64,000 nucleotides of DNA, from positions 6,324,001 through 6,388,000 of the forward strand of contig NZ_CP064703.1 of NCBI RefSeq assembly GCF_023101085.1, written 5' to 3'. This DNA is from Bradyrhizobium sp. 170 (lineage in GTDB: Bacteria; Pseudomonadota; Alphaproteobacteria; Rhizobiales; Xanthobacteraceae). Under the pieces are notes generated by a model that saw only the letters and a program-made list of their open reading frames with translations, was not told the origin of the DNA and searched no databases. The position numbers were made by a program, and so were the translations under genes. Numbering within the stretch: the stretch's first letter is position 1; every line of letters begins with the position of its first letter. Of this stretch, positions 53,458-62,949 are shown one piece after another.

Positions 53458-54546
53458 TCAGCCCTTGCGCATTTTGCTTAGCAGGAAGTTGTCGTAATAG
53501 TTTTCCGCGATCTGCGTGTAGAACAGCACTTCCTTCATATACGCGTCGTGGCTCTCTTTGGTCTTCTTGAACAGCGGGCTCTTCTCGGCAATCTCGTTCA
53601 GATGGTCTTGCGTGGCTTTGTAGCAGGCCTCCATGACCGGTTGCGGGAACGCGCGCAGCTCCGTCCCGCCAGCGACAAGCCGCTTCAGGGCGGCGGGATT
53701 TACGCTGTCGTACTTTTCGATCATCCACGCGCCTGCGGCCGAGCCTGCCTGGTTGAGGACCGCCTGGTATTGCTTGGGCAACGCATTCCACTTCTCTTCG
53801 TTGACGATCATGTGCAGCATGGCGCCGCCTTCCCACCAGCCGGGGAAGTAGTAGTATTTCGCCACCTTGTAGAAACCGAGCTTCTCGTCGTCATAGGGGC
53901 CGACGAACTCCGCGGCATCGATCGATCCCTTCTCCAGCGCCGAATAGACCTCACCGCCCGCGATCTGCTGCGGCACGATGCCCAACTTGGCCAGCACATG
54001 GCCGCCCATGCCCGCGATGCGGAATTTGAGGCCGTTGAGATCATCTGGTGTCTTGATCTCCTTGCGGAACCAGCCGCCCATTTGCGTGCCGGAGTTGCCG
54101 CACAGGATCGCATGCGTCTTGAAAGGTTTCAGCGCTTCATTGCAGAGTTCGGCGCCGCCGCCGAACGACCACCAGGAATGCTGGTGGCGATGGTTCATGC
54201 CGAACGGCGCGCCCGTCGCATAGGTAAGCGCCGGCTCCTTGCCGATGTAGAAGTAGAGCGGCGTTTGCGCCATCTCGACGGTCGCGGAGCTCACGGCATC
54301 GAGCGCCTGCAGACCGGGCACGATCTCGCCCGCCGCAAAGGTCTGGATCTGAAACTTGTTGTCGGTGGCGTCAGCCACATATTTCGCAAAGGTCTGCGCC
54401 GTGCCGAAGATGGTGTCGAGCGATTTTGGAAAGCTCGAGGTCAGGCGCCACTTGATCTCGGGCGCACCTTGCGCGATCGCAGGCGCCGCAATCAGCGTCG
54501 TCGCGCCGGCCACGGCGCCGCCTTTGAGGAATGTACGGCGTTTCAT
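53458..54546 (-). CDS. TRAP transporter substrate-binding protein (DctP family)
   Basis: 362 aa. Twin-arginine leader MKRRTFLKGGAVAGATTLIA (cleavage near AIAQG). DctP/TAXI-like solute receptor: LRFRIAGMGG-type segment GLKFRIAGMGGHVLAKLGIV and EFVGPYDDEKLGFYKVAKYY, as in the TRAP receptors for keto acids. The Q and M membrane subunits are not nearby. Divergent from a secreted cyclase-family gene. Confidence 0.94.
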   Translation of the reverse strand: MKRRTFLKGGAVAGATTLIAAPAIAQGAPEIKWRLTSSFPKSLDTIFGTAQTFAKYVADATDNKFQIQTFAAGEIVPGLQALDAVSSATVEMAQTPLYFYIGKEPALTYATGAPFGMNHRHQHSWWSFGGGAELCNEALKPFKTHAILCGNSGTQMGGWFRKEIKTPDDLNGLKFRIAGMGGHVLAKLGIVPQQIAGGEVYSALEKGSIDAAEFVGPYDDEKLGFYKVAKYYYFPGWWEGGAMLHMIVNEEKWNALPKQYQAVLNQAGSAAGAWMIEKYDSVNPAALKRLVAGGTELRAFPQPVMEACYKATQDHLNEIAEKSPLFKKTKESHDAYMKEVLFYTQIAENYYDNFLLSKMRKG

Positions 54547-54823
54547 GATGGGTCACTCCCTTGAATTGCGGGTCCATTGGCTGGGGCAAAGCCCTTCCGG
54601 GACCATTTGGCCCTCATCATAACGAACTTCGAGACGTGCGTGGAAGCGCGAAACTGGCCAATTAGTGCACTGCAGCCTTGCTACCTGCTCCCATTGCGCG
54701 CCGCCACAACCCTCGATGGCACATCGTCTCAGGCACGTTATCGGACTTGAAACCGCCCGGATAGGACCCGCATTATTTGCCCGGGGGTGCCGTATCCAGA
54801 GCGCCTCTCTTGGGAGGATACAG

Positions 54824-55777
54824 ATGAAAGCATTCATATTGGGTGCGGCGATGACGCTTGCGTTTTCCGCCGCCGCCTACGCGCAGGCACCGACCTGGAC
54901 CGTTCCGGAGGAAAGCCAGCGCTGCCCCTCGAAATGGGGCGCGGCCGACGAGCGCGGTTCGGGCAATCATCAGAAGCCCGCGGCCGTGATGAACGCCGCG
55001 AAGCTGATCAAGACCGGCGAGGTGATCGAGCTCGCGCACGTGCTCGGCCCCAGCATGGCGTTCTTCGGAACGCGGCGCTTCGACATGCACGCCAAGCGCA
55101 CGTTCATGAACCAGTTCTCCAACATGCGCGGTTCGAACGAAGAGCTCATCATCACCGAGCTCGGCCAGGTCGGCACCCAGTTCGACGGCTTTGCGCACCA
55201 GACCCATCTCAACAGCTGGTACAATTGCCAGAAGGTCGACGAGAACGTCGATCGCACCGGCTTCAAGAAGTTCGGTATCCATAATGTCGGCACGCTGTTC
55301 ACGCGCGGCGTCCTGATCGACGTTGCCGCCTTCAAGGGCGTCGAGATGCTGGGCGACAATTACGAAATCACGGTGGACGATCTGGAGGGCGCCCTGAAGA
55401 AGCAGAACCTGACGCTGCAGCCCGGCGACGCCGTCATCATCCATACCGGCTGGGGCAAGCTCTACGGCAAGGACAACCCGCGCTACGTGAAATCCTGCCC
55501 GGGCATCGGCGTGCCGGCCGCGCTCTGGCTTGCCGCAAAGGACCCGATGCTGCTCGGCGCCGACAACTGGCCGGTCGAGGTCGCGCCCAACCCCGACAAG
55601 CAATTGTCGCTTCCGGTGCACCAGGTCGCGCTCGTGGTGAACGGCATCCATCTGCTGGAGAACCTCAAGCTCGATGAGCTCGCGCAAAAGGGCGTCGGCG
55701 AATTCGCCTTCGTGATGCAGCCGCTCAAGATTCAAGGCGGCTCGGGCTCGACGGTGTCGCCGATCGCGGTGCGGTAG
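54824..55777 (+). CDS. Secreted cyclase-family (kynurenine formamidase-like) hydrolase
   Basis: 317 aa. ATG at 54824 with TGGGAGG upstream; signal peptide MKAFILGAAMTLAFSAAAYA. Metal-site motif GTQFDGFAHQTHL (about residues 121-133), then GDAVIIHTGWGKLYGKDNPR. The family hydrolyses amides, esters or lactones with a divalent metal. Divergent from the TRAP receptor; a shared substrate is possible but unproven. Confidence 0.9.
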   Translation: MKAFILGAAMTLAFSAAAYAQAPTWTVPEESQRCPSKWGAADERGSGNHQKPAAVMNAAKLIKTGEVIELAHVLGPSMAFFGTRRFDMHAKRTFMNQFSNMRGSNEELIITELGQVGTQFDGFAHQTHLNSWYNCQKVDENVDRTGFKKFGIHNVGTLFTRGVLIDVAAFKGVEMLGDNYEITVDDLEGALKKQNLTLQPGDAVIIHTGWGKLYGKDNPRYVKSCPGIGVPAALWLAAKDPMLLGADNWPVEVAPNPDKQLSLPVHQVALVVNGIHLLENLKLDELAQKGVGEFAFVMQPLKIQGGSGSTVSPIAVR

Positions 55778-55851
55778 CGACGGTTCTTCGATTTCGGCAA
55801 GGCTTGGTGCTGTCTGATATCGCAGACCACGATCACGCCCGGGCGCAGCGT

Positions 55852-55880
55852 GACGTCCGCTCTGGAAACGAGCGGACGTC
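55852..55880. other. Hairpin downstream of the cyclase-family gene
   Basis: GACGTCCGCTC-TGGAAAC-GAGCGGACGTC: 11 perfect pairs, 74 bp after the stop, no T tract. A transcript 3' structure or a protein-binding site. Confidence 0.55.
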
Positions 55881-56064
55881 GCGTGACCGTTGCGCGTGTC
55901 CGTTCCAGAGCCGAAGTGGACTTCACATCATGTGGCCCTCGCCCATCATAACTAAGTCGTCGGAACTCGGATGAGGGCATGGAGTTGGCTCACAGTCGGA
56001 TCAAACGCCACAGCGGAGGCGGTAAACCCAGATTGCCCCGCTGACATTCCAACGGAGCTTCGCC

Positions 56065-56289
56065 ATGCCAAACACCGAAATGAAGGATCACGTTTACAAG
56101 ATCCTGGACCTCGTCGGATCCTCCGAGAAAAGCATCGAAGACGCCATTCAGAACGCGATCACCCGCGCATCAAAGACCGTTCGCTCCATGAAATGGTTCG
56201 AGGTGGTGCAAACGAGAGGCCACATCGAGGATGGAGCCGTGCGCCACTACCAGGTCACCTTGCGGGTTGGATTTACCCTGGAGGGGTAA
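56065..56289 (+). CDS. Dodecin
   Basis: 74 aa. [20 protein letters not shown], then [20 protein letters not shown] with the flavin-stacking Trp and the Gln/Arg after it, and YQVTLRVGF at the end. Dodecins form hollow dodecamers that store FMN or related flavins. Upstream, GGAAC (55972-ish) and GTT are spaced as in EcfG stress promoters (GGAAC-N16/17-CGTT) but with one mismatch. Confidence 0.96.
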   Translation: MPNTEMKDHVYKILDLVGSSEKSIEDAIQNAITRASKTVRSMKWFEVVQTRGHIEDGAVRHYQVTLRVGFTLEG

Positions 56290-56435
56290 TTCCCGGCGAG
56301 GCAGCGGGACGGGCAGAGTGCGCCGAGAAGCCGACGCATCTGCCGCGTACGGACTTGCTTGCCGGCTGATGGACGCTCACCCGGTCAACAGCTTCCGGCG
56401 CAAAGCCGACACGGAGGGCTAAGCACGGACGTCCG

Positions 56436-56657
56436 TTATTGCGCGGTCAGCGATAGATCGAGACCCGCCGGGCCAGCTCGCTCTCTCAACTGATCGAATT
56501 CGCCGGGCTGATAGGTGGCCCCATCGGGCGTCACGATCTCGACGTTCCAGCAGCCGTCCGATATCAGTTCCGCGGCTTTCTTCAACGCAGCAGGAACCGA
56601 CCCCCGGTTGAGGGTCACGTTTCCCGCCGTATCCTGCGCAGTAATCAAAAACCTCAT
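56436..56657 (-). CDS. Small conserved hypothetical protein
   Basis: 73 aa. MRFLITAQDTAGNVTLNRGS, then AALKKAAELISDGCWNVEIV and TPDGATYQPGEFDQLRE. The pattern of strand, helix and strand looks like a tiny alpha/beta unit also seen in other Bradyrhizobium proteins of unknown role. GGGAGGCGATC lies upstream, and TTGACG with AGAATG 17 bp further on may be its promoter. Confidence 0.75.
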   Translation of the reverse strand: MRFLITAQDTAGNVTLNRGSVPAALKKAAELISDGCWNVEIVTPDGATYQPGEFDQLRERAGPAGLDLSLTAQ

Positions 56658-56738
56658 ATGATCGCCTCCCGGCGCGAGCCGCCGGCCATTCTGGCTTGGC
56701 GCGCGGCTGCGTCAAGAGCATAGCCGAAATCCAGGCGC

Positions 56739-57089
56739 TCACTTCGCAAACGGGTTCACCCAGCCGCCCCTGCCCGCCGGCGCGCGCGGCGGGTAGGCCG
56801 TCTCGAGATAGTTCAGGACCACCTCGCGATCCTTGTCGTCGAGCGGCGGCATGTTATGGCGGCGGACCATCAGGCTGATCGAATCCTCCCACTGCGCGCG
56901 CGTCATGCCCTGTTGCGCGACCAGGCGGAAGCCGTGGCAGGCGGTGCAGGCGTAGAAGGCCTCGTCGCGGCCGGCGCCCGCGGCGAACTCCTCCGGGCTT
57001 TCCTCGCGCGGGGTGAAGCCTGTTTGCGCCGTGGCCGGCGTTATCAAGAGCATGCCGGCCAAAGCGAGCCACGCCAAACGCTGCATCAT
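56739..57089 (-). CDS. c-type cytochrome subunit of sulfite dehydrogenase (SorB-like)
   Basis: 116 aa. Signal peptide about 1-21 (ATAQ), one heme-binding CTACH (about residues 48-52) and the axial Met in RRHNMPPLDDKDRE. It overlaps the molybdenum subunit gene by 4 bp (ATGA), so it is expected to accept electrons from it in the periplasm. Confidence 0.88.
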   Translation of the reverse strand: MMQRLAWLALAGMLLITPATAQTGFTPREESPEEFAAGAGRDEAFYACTACHGFRLVAQQGMTRAQWEDSISLMVRRHNMPPLDDKDREVVLNYLETAYPPRAPAGRGGWVNPFAK

Positions 57090-58387
57090 CCGACCAGCAC
57101 GGCGATGCGGTGCATGGCGTTGCCGCCATAGCCCTGCGGATTCCAGAAGCCGGCCTGATGCGGCTGCATCGCACCCCTGGAATCGGTGGCGCGCGCCCAG
57201 ATTTCGAAATAGCCGTCGGTCGGCAGTTTGATGGTCGCGGTCCAGCGCTGCCAGTCATATTTGTTCTTCGGCTTTTCCAGCGTGGTCCGCTGCCAGCTCG
57301 CGCCAAAATCGGTCGAGATATCCACCTGCTTGACGGTGAGATCGCCGGCCCAGGAGGCGCCGCGCAGTTTCAGCTCCTTGGTACCGGCGGCGAACTTGGC
57401 GCCGTTGGCGGGATTGGTGATGATGGAGCGCACCGGCATCGATTCCAGGATACGGAAATTCGCCGGATCGGCCTTGCCGCCGGGCACCATCGGCTTGATC
57501 GCCGTGCGATAGGAAAATTCCGTCATGCCGGGGCCGTCATGCTCCTTGTCGCGGATGGTGATGCGCGTCAGCCATTTCTGCGACGCCGAGCCGGCCCAGC
57601 CCGGCACGACCAGCCGCACCGGTCCGCCATGGATGTTCGGCAGCGGCTTGCCGTTCATGGCCCATACGATCATCGTGTTCGGGTCCATTGCCTTTTCGAT
57701 ACGCACGCCGCGCGAGATGGTCGGCTTGCCGGCGTCGCCCGACAGATGCAGATCGGCCGCATAATGCGCGGTGTATTTCGCTGATGGCTTCAGGCCGGCC
57801 TTCTTCAGCAGGTCGGCGAGCGGCACGCCGGTCCATTCCGCGCAGCCGGCGCCGCCATTGGTCCACTGGTTGCCGCGCGCCGGCGGCGAGAACGCCGCAC
57901 GGCCGTTGCCGCCGCACTCCAGCACCATGCGCCGCGTCACCGCCTTGTACTTCGACTTCAACTCGCCGAGCGTGATCTCGATCTTGTTGTTGACCTCGCC
58001 GTCGATGGTGATCTTCCAGGCGTCGGGATCCTTCGCCTCCTCGGGGATCTGCCCGTTGTTGCGGATGTAGAATTTCTCGATCGGCGTGGTGTCATCGTCG
58101 AGCAGGCTTTCCGGCGTCTCGGCGACCAGCGGCTTTTCGCCGAGCACGACGAGCCCTTCGTTCTTGCCGGGGAATTTCAGGTGTTGCGGTCCCTTCGCCG
58201 CAGCAGGCGCGGCGGCCGGGGCCGCCTGCGCGTGGGCCTGGGGAATGCCGGCGCCGTTGCGCGAGAGCGGCAACGCGCCGCCGATGACGGCGCCGATCGC
58301 CGCCAGACCTGAACTGCCCAGAAATCTGCGCCGGCTGGTCTCGAACTTGTTGCCAACAGCCGTATTGCCCCCGGTTTCCCGCGCCAT
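57086..58387 (-). CDS. Sulfite dehydrogenase-type molybdenum oxidoreductase (SorA/SoxC-like)
   Basis: 433 aa. The start MARETGGNTAVGNKFETSRR gives a twin-arginine leader with SRRRFLGSSGL. The molybdenum ligand Cys is in VLECGGNGRAAF (about residue 155); the conserved Arg/His cluster and NIHGGPVRLVVPGWAG and the dimer domain VDISTDFGASWQRTTLEKPK follow. It oxidises sulfite to sulfate in the periplasm and passes electrons to the cytochrome encoded by the overlapping gene. The long reading to 58603 is Arg-rich shadow sequence. Confidence 0.93.
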   Translation of the reverse strand: MARETGGNTAVGNKFETSRRRFLGSSGLAAIGAVIGGALPLSRNGAGIPQAHAQAAPAAAPAAAKGPQHLKFPGKNEGLVVLGEKPLVAETPESLLDDDTTPIEKFYIRNNGQIPEEAKDPDAWKITIDGEVNNKIEITLGELKSKYKAVTRRMVLECGGNGRAAFSPPARGNQWTNGGAGCAEWTGVPLADLLKKAGLKPSAKYTAHYAADLHLSGDAGKPTISRGVRIEKAMDPNTMIVWAMNGKPLPNIHGGPVRLVVPGWAGSASQKWLTRITIRDKEHDGPGMTEFSYRTAIKPMVPGGKADPANFRILESMPVRSIITNPANGAKFAAGTKELKLRGASWAGDLTVKQVDISTDFGASWQRTTLEKPKNKYDWQRWTATIKLPTDGYFEIWARATDSRGAMQPHQAGFWNPQGYGGNAMHRIAVLVG

Positions 58388-58690
58388 GACGTCTCTCCCG
58401 TGTTGCCCGCTCCCGGGCTTTCTTGGCCAGGCTTCCCACCGGAAACCCAACTGGAAGGAGTATTTGCGTTTTGCGGCCGTGCCGCAAGACCGCCAGCGGC
58501 CGCAACCGCGACCGCGCCGACACGCTGCCCGACGCGGGACCGCGACGGCGCAGCGAACCGCCGGCAAACCACAAGCCGCAACCGCTGCGGCATCCTCCCG
58601 CACCGTCCAACGGGCCTGTTCGGTCGCCGCGTTCTGGATTAGAATTGCCCGATACCTGGCATGCGAAAGGGAACCAGCAGGAGACCTGCG
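58388..58690. other. Non-coding gap, very GC-rich
   Basis: 303 bp between divergent genes, with no recognisable repeat or gene; it should contain the promoters of the sulfite dehydrogenase operon and of the gene at 58691. Confidence 0.5.
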
Positions 58691-59002
58691 ATGGCTAGTA
58701 TCGAAGAAGCTCCGCGCAAGCTTGTTTTGAAATCAGGCTCAACGACGCTTACGCTCGACAAGGATTCCGGCAAGGCAACGCTGCAGCAAAAAATACTGTT
58801 GTGGAACAAAAAGCCCGTCGAATTCGCGCTCTCCAATATCGACGACATCGCCGTGAAATCGGATGTGGACGGCCTTTCAGGCGCGGCAATCCATCACAGC
58901 GTGTTGCATGAGCGTACCGGCGAGATCATCGTCCTGACAACCGAGGAAGCCAAGGACGCCGCCGAAACGGTCAAAAAGCTGCGTGGCTTTGTCGGACTGT
59001 AG
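58691..59002 (+). CDS. Conserved hypothetical protein, PH-like fold suspected
   Basis: 103 aa from MASIEEAPRKLVLKSGSTTL with AGGAGA upstream. Alternating strands (TLTLDKDSGKATLQQKILLW, then KKPVEFALSNIDDIAVKSDV) and a last helix EEAKDAAETVKKLRGFVGL look like a bacterial PH-type domain; this is an impression, not a recognised family. No signal peptide. Confidence 0.72.
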   Translation: MASIEEAPRKLVLKSGSTTLTLDKDSGKATLQQKILLWNKKPVEFALSNIDDIAVKSDVDGLSGAAIHHSVLHERTGEIIVLTTEEAKDAAETVKKLRGFVGL

Positions 59003-59379
59003 GGTTCGGGCGCAAACGGTTACTGCTCGGCTTCCGCCGCTTGTGCGGACGCGACTCTGGCTGTGAAAATTCAGCCCATCGACGATCTCGTCGATCGCCT
59101 TGCGCCCGGCGCGCATCGCGAGCCCAACCTTCGTAGTGACACCTGCGGGGCCAGGGCGTAGTTTTCCAATGCGCTGAGCAGCGGGCAAAAACGCCCCGAT
59201 CAAAAGAGCCCCGAATGGCCTTTGGGAGCGGCGCCGACTGATCAACTCAAACCGCGTTGGACGCCAGATCAAAGATCATCTGCATGACGGCGAGCTTGAC
59301 GCAGAAGTCCAATCGCGAAGTGGCGTGAGGCGGCTGCAAGCAAGCGCAAATGGGGGGTCCCGAAAGAGGAGGAACTTCC
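59003..59379. other. Non-coding gap containing a DUF2000 3'-end copy
   Basis: 377 bp. Apart from the copy at 59058-59135 no gene or repeat family was found. Confidence 0.55.
59058..59135 (-). pseudogene. Fragment B: copy of the DUF2000 gene 3' end
   Basis: On the minus strand it translates KVGLAMRAGRKAIDEIVDGL-NFHS-stop, matching the last 22 to 24 residues of the intact DUF2000 protein at 62950-63360 with a few changes. Nothing upstream in frame resembles the rest of that protein. Confidence 0.75.
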
Positions 59380-60429
59380 ATGAAACTTCGCGCAAAGTTT
59401 TTTCTTGCGGCCGCACTTGCCGGCGCCGCTGTCGTGATTGCCCCGGCTGGCGAGGCGACGGCTCAGCCCAGCAGCCAGATCACGATCCTCTACGACGCCT
59501 TCGGCACTGATGCCGCGATGAAAAAGGATTGGGGCTTCTCCGCACTTGTGGAGATTTCCGGCAAACGAATCCTGTTCGACACAGGCAACGATGCAGACAT
59601 CTTCGCAGCGAACGTCAAGGCGAAGAACATTGACCTCACCAGCATCGACTTCGTGGTGCTGTCACACCGGCACTCCGATCACATGGCTGGCCTGAACCAT
59701 GTTCTGAGCGTGAATCCGACGGTGAAGATCTACGCACCCAGGGAAGGATTCGGAATCTATGGCTCGTCGCTGCCCTCGAGCTTTTACCGAAAGGACGAAT
59801 CCTTGCCACCCGAAATGCGCTACTACGACGGCAAGCCGCCGGAAGTCATGAAATTCGGTGCCGCCTGGCAGCGAGCCAATATCGAGCCTATCGACAAGAC
59901 AACGGAAATCGCCCCAGGCATCACGTTAATAGCGCTTGTCTCCGATGCCCCCGGCACGAAGGAGCTGAAGGAGCTGTCCCTGGCCGTCAACACCGCGGAC
60001 GGCGTCGTGCTCGTGGTCGGCTGCGCGCACCCCGGGATCGAAAGGATCGTCGAGGCGGCGATAGCCATCAACCCCAAAATTCGTTTGATCGCTGGCGGCT
60101 TCCACCTCGTCGTCGCATCGGACGAGGTCATTGCCAAGGCCGTGGCAACGCTCAAGGACACGTTCAAGGTGGAAAACATCGCTCCGGGCCACTGCACCGG
60201 CGAGCCGACCTTCGCAGCATTGAAGCAGGCTTACGGTGATCGATACCTTTATGCGGGTGTTGGCACCTCGCTGCCGTTGGGACCAGCCATGGGCACTATC
60301 GGGCGACGTGGCGAGGGACCGGCGCTCCAGGAGGATGATCTCGCCACCTACCGGAAGCTGGCCCAACGGGAAGACCCGTTCGGCATTCTAAAGGCACGGA
60401 GTTTACGATCGGGGTTTTCGCACCTGTGA
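59380..60429 (+). CDS. Secreted metallo-beta-lactamase-fold protein, COG1237 type
   Basis: 349 aa. ATG at 59380 with GAGGAGG upstream; signal peptide about 1-29. H-x-H-x-D-H is SHRHSDHMAGL (about residues 97-107), then VVGCAHPGIERIVEA and APGHCTGEPTFA. This is the family of archaeal methanopterin-pathway-like hydrolases, but here exported. Substrate unknown. Its 3' end faces another metallo-beta-lactamase-fold gene on the other strand. Confidence 0.9.
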   Translation: MKLRAKFFLAAALAGAAVVIAPAGEATAQPSSQITILYDAFGTDAAMKKDWGFSALVEISGKRILFDTGNDADIFAANVKAKNIDLTSIDFVVLSHRHSDHMAGLNHVLSVNPTVKIYAPREGFGIYGSSLPSSFYRKDESLPPEMRYYDGKPPEVMKFGAAWQRANIEPIDKTTEIAPGITLIALVSDAPGTKELKELSLAVNTADGVVLVVGCAHPGIERIVEAAIAINPKIRLIAGGFHLVVASDEVIAKAVATLKDTFKVENIAPGHCTGEPTFAALKQAYGDRYLYAGVGTSLPLGPAMGTIGRRGEGPALQEDDLATYRKLAQREDPFGILKARSLRSGFSHL

Positions 60430-60477
60430 AGACATCAACCGCGTGCGACCTCGCTCTGAAATCCATCGGTTCATGCG

Positions 60478-60556
60478 CTAGCTGTGAAACTTCAGCCCGT
60501 CGACCATCTTGTCGATTACCTTGCGCTCGTCGCGCATCGCGAGCCCGACCAGTCGG
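60478..60556 (-). pseudogene. Fragment A: copy of the DUF2000 gene 3' end
   Basis: On the minus strand: RLVGLAMRDERKVIDKMVDG-LKFHS-stop, nearly identical to the ending of the DUF2000 protein at 62950. The preceding frame runs into the neighbouring metallo-beta-lactamase-fold gene and shows no DUF2000 similarity. Confidence 0.8.
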
Positions 60557-60565
60557 AAAACGGCC

Positions 60566-61537
60566 TCAATAAACATCGAGGTCACGCGCGACGACGACCT
60601 TACCGCCGTAGCGCGACTGCACTTCAGCGAGCAGCTCTTCGGGCGAGGAATTCGCGGCGGCGCCTGGAAAATTCGGGTTGACCCGCGGCCGGAGCGAAAT
60701 CGAGGCGTGATACAGAACCAGGAGTTTGGGTTTGGCCTGCGCGGCGAGTTCGGCAAGCTGGGCCGTCGAGGTATGGTACATCCCGGCAAAGGCCTGGAAC
60801 ATCGCCGGACGGGCGGCGAGCGCGGAGAGCGTATTGACCTCGTGGATGAGGACATCGCACCCGTTGCACGCGTCGATCGTTGCCTGGGTTGGAGCGGTGT
60901 CGCCGGTTATAACGATGCTGCGGTCGCCCGTATCGAACCGATAGCCGTAGCTCTCCATCGCGTGCCTGGTGGTGAAGGCTGTTACGGTGACGTTTGCATC
61001 CTTGTAGACGACGCCGGCTGCGATCTCATGCGCGTTAACCCACGACCCCTGCGGAAACTCACGCTGGTTTCCATGCGGATTGGTGCGAGTCTTGATATCC
61101 TCCCCGTAAGCAAGAAGGATGTGCTCGGTCATCGCCTTGATCCCTTTGGGGCCATGGACTTCCAGCGGGATTTTGCGGCCGATGACCCAGGGCGTCAGAA
61201 TGAGATCGGGGTAACCCACCGTGTGATCCGAGTGCAGGTGCGTCACGAAGACCACGCGCAAGCTTATCGGTTCAAGGGCAGGAATACCTTTGTCGAGAGC
61301 CGCTGCCTTTGCTCGCCGCACGACGCCCGCGCCGACATCAACCAGATAGGCCGTGCCGTTGACCACGACCGCTGTGGCCGGTCCGGAGCGATCCGGGTCA
61401 GGCCCCGGCGTGCCGGTTCCAAGCATGACGACCTGGGTGGCCGATGGGGACTGAGCTTTGGCAGAATGGCCAAGCCCGAAAATACCGATCAGCGCAGCAG
61501 CGCCAATCGTTGACAGCGCGCCAACACAGTTTCGCAT
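60566..61537 (-). CDS. Secreted metallo-beta-lactamase-fold hydrolase, RNase Z-like
   Basis: 323 aa. Signal peptide about 1-28 (HSAKAQ). Motif THLHSDHTVGYPDL (about residues 99-112) with further ligands in ITGDTAPTQ and VLYHASISLRPR. The opening LGTGTPGPDPDRSGPATAVV is that of the arylsulfatase/RNase-Z-like group; since it is exported, a small-molecule ester is a likelier substrate than RNA. Its 3' end abuts DUF2000 fragment A. Confidence 0.9.
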   Translation of the reverse strand: MRNCVGALSTIGAAALIGIFGLGHSAKAQSPSATQVVMLGTGTPGPDPDRSGPATAVVVNGTAYLVDVGAGVVRRAKAAALDKGIPALEPISLRVVFVTHLHSDHTVGYPDLILTPWVIGRKIPLEVHGPKGIKAMTEHILLAYGEDIKTRTNPHGNQREFPQGSWVNAHEIAAGVVYKDANVTVTAFTTRHAMESYGYRFDTGDRSIVITGDTAPTQATIDACNGCDVLIHEVNTLSALAARPAMFQAFAGMYHTSTAQLAELAAQAKPKLLVLYHASISLRPRVNPNFPGAAANSSPEELLAEVQSRYGGKVVVARDLDVY

Positions 61538-62230
61538 GATTGGTTGTCTCCGCGATCGCAGTTAAGGCTACGCCGTGTACCGATACAGACTTCCTTGCCA
61601 GCCGATGGGGCTCATTCGATCAACCGCACAGCGACGGGTTTGACTGCCACGTCAGTTCCCTCTTGAAGGTTGATGCCGCCGGCAACGCCCATGCCTTCTC
61701 AAGCCCGGCTTCAGATCGCGTAACGGACGAACGAATGGCATCAGGACGTACTTTGGTCTGGCTGAGAATAAGGCTGGCACCACCAACCAAAGTGATCAGC
61801 GCCAGCACGGCAGCAAACAACGCAGTCCTTGCCGCTCGGCTCATGAGTTTGAGTTCTCGCTACGGCAATCACGTACCGATGTTGGGCCGCAAACCGTGTT
61901 GCCTTGGACGGACTAGAGAACTTCTAATGCTAGCTGAGCAAGGATATTTTGGCTTACGCGTTGGCTCTATGAACGGTTTCACATTCGCAAAGCACCCTCG
62001 CCTGGCCTTCGGGCACTGAAGCGATGGATCAGCCGGGCGGTTAAGTGTTCGCCGATTACCGATCAAACCTCGAGTAAGCGGCGACGGAGATATCGGCTTC
62101 TGGCCAGGCGCGATGGTGCCCCATAGGGGGCTTTCGATCCGGCAGCCGCCTAATTGGAAAGGTGCGTGGGCACGCTCTGGTTTACCCCTCCAATCGGGCG
62201 TAGAGTGCACATCCAGCAAAGAAGGAGGGC
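61538..62230. other. Gap with one gene fragment
   Basis: 693 bp. It includes the phytochelatin-synthase-like fragment (61620-61844). From 61850 to 62220 no convincing gene or repeat was found. Confidence 0.5.
61620..61844 (-). pseudogene. Truncated phytochelatin-synthase-like gene (N-terminal piece)
   Basis: 74 codons: a membrane anchor MSRAARTALFAAVLALITLV, then KAWALPAASTFKRELTWQSN-PSLCG-stop. Bacterial phytochelatin-synthase-like proteins have QSNxSxCGPxSxAN at this place, the Cys being the catalytic nucleophile. Here a stop codon follows CG directly and the next codons do not continue the family. Probably a decayed gene; identification rests on about 12 residues. Confidence 0.5.
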
Positions 62231-62722
62231 ATGATGAAAGCGGCCTTTCTTTCAATCCTGATCCTTGCACTTTCGACGAGCGCCGGCTTCGCCCAACAGC
62301 CCGCGCAGTGCAGAAACTTTGAGGCGACAATTGCGCTTCAGATGACCAAAGAAGGTTGCTCAAGCCCGATCGACCTCTGCACCGTTGGAACGGTCATGAG
62401 CAACGAGTCCGCTCTAAGCGGCGCCAAATGGCTTTTCACGGCGCACGGAATGGCCGAAACGGCTGGCTTGGCTTCGTTGCCTAAAGCACTGCAATCTTAC
62501 GCGGGAACTGTGGTAGTCACGGCAAAAGGGGGAACATTCACGACCGCCACTGCTGGCATTTACGACACCGGATCGCAGGCCTTCAGCCAACTGGATAAGA
62601 TCGTCAGCGGAACGGATCGATTCAGCAACACCACCGGCCGGCTTATTTTCCTCATCGGCATCGGTCGGCAAGGCGGCGGCTTTGATTCCCACGTTCGCGG
62701 CGAATTGTGCGTGAACAACTAA
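62231..62722 (+). CDS. Secreted hypothetical protein
   Basis: 163 aa (162 if the second ATG at 62234, better spaced from AAGGAGGG, is used). Signal peptide MMKAAFLSILILALSTSAGF. Three Cys in the first 55 mature residues (CRNFEA, GCSSPIDLC) and one near the end (ELCVNN). The middle, AGIYDTGSQAFSQLDKIVSG and TGRLIFLIGIGRQGGGFDSH, reads like an allene-oxide-cyclase-barrel type beta protein, which is only an impression. Unknown role. Confidence 0.75.
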   Translation: MMKAAFLSILILALSTSAGFAQQPAQCRNFEATIALQMTKEGCSSPIDLCTVGTVMSNESALSGAKWLFTAHGMAETAGLASLPKALQSYAGTVVVTAKGGTFTTATAGIYDTGSQAFSQLDKIVSGTDRFSNTTGRLIFLIGIGRQGGGFDSHVRGELCVNN

Positions 62723-62949
62723 CGAGGCCGATCCGGTAACCTGAGGTGGAGATGGACCACTCGGGACCATAACCGCGCGGCGTTAACTTGCAAACCCCGC
62801 TGTTGGCGGTCTCCTTCGTTTCAAGCCTAATCTAGCCTGCAGTGTTGCCTGTTGGCACTTCGGACCTCACGCGACGGGCAGACTTGAGTCCGCAAATGCG
62901 CATCAAGAGGGACGTCCGCCGGCGACTCAGAATTTATCAGTTCCCGCCC

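Noticed and set aside
61540..62019. 159-codon plus-strand frame
   Set aside because: Antisense to the phytochelatin-synthase-like fragment, with no ribosome site or recognisable pattern.
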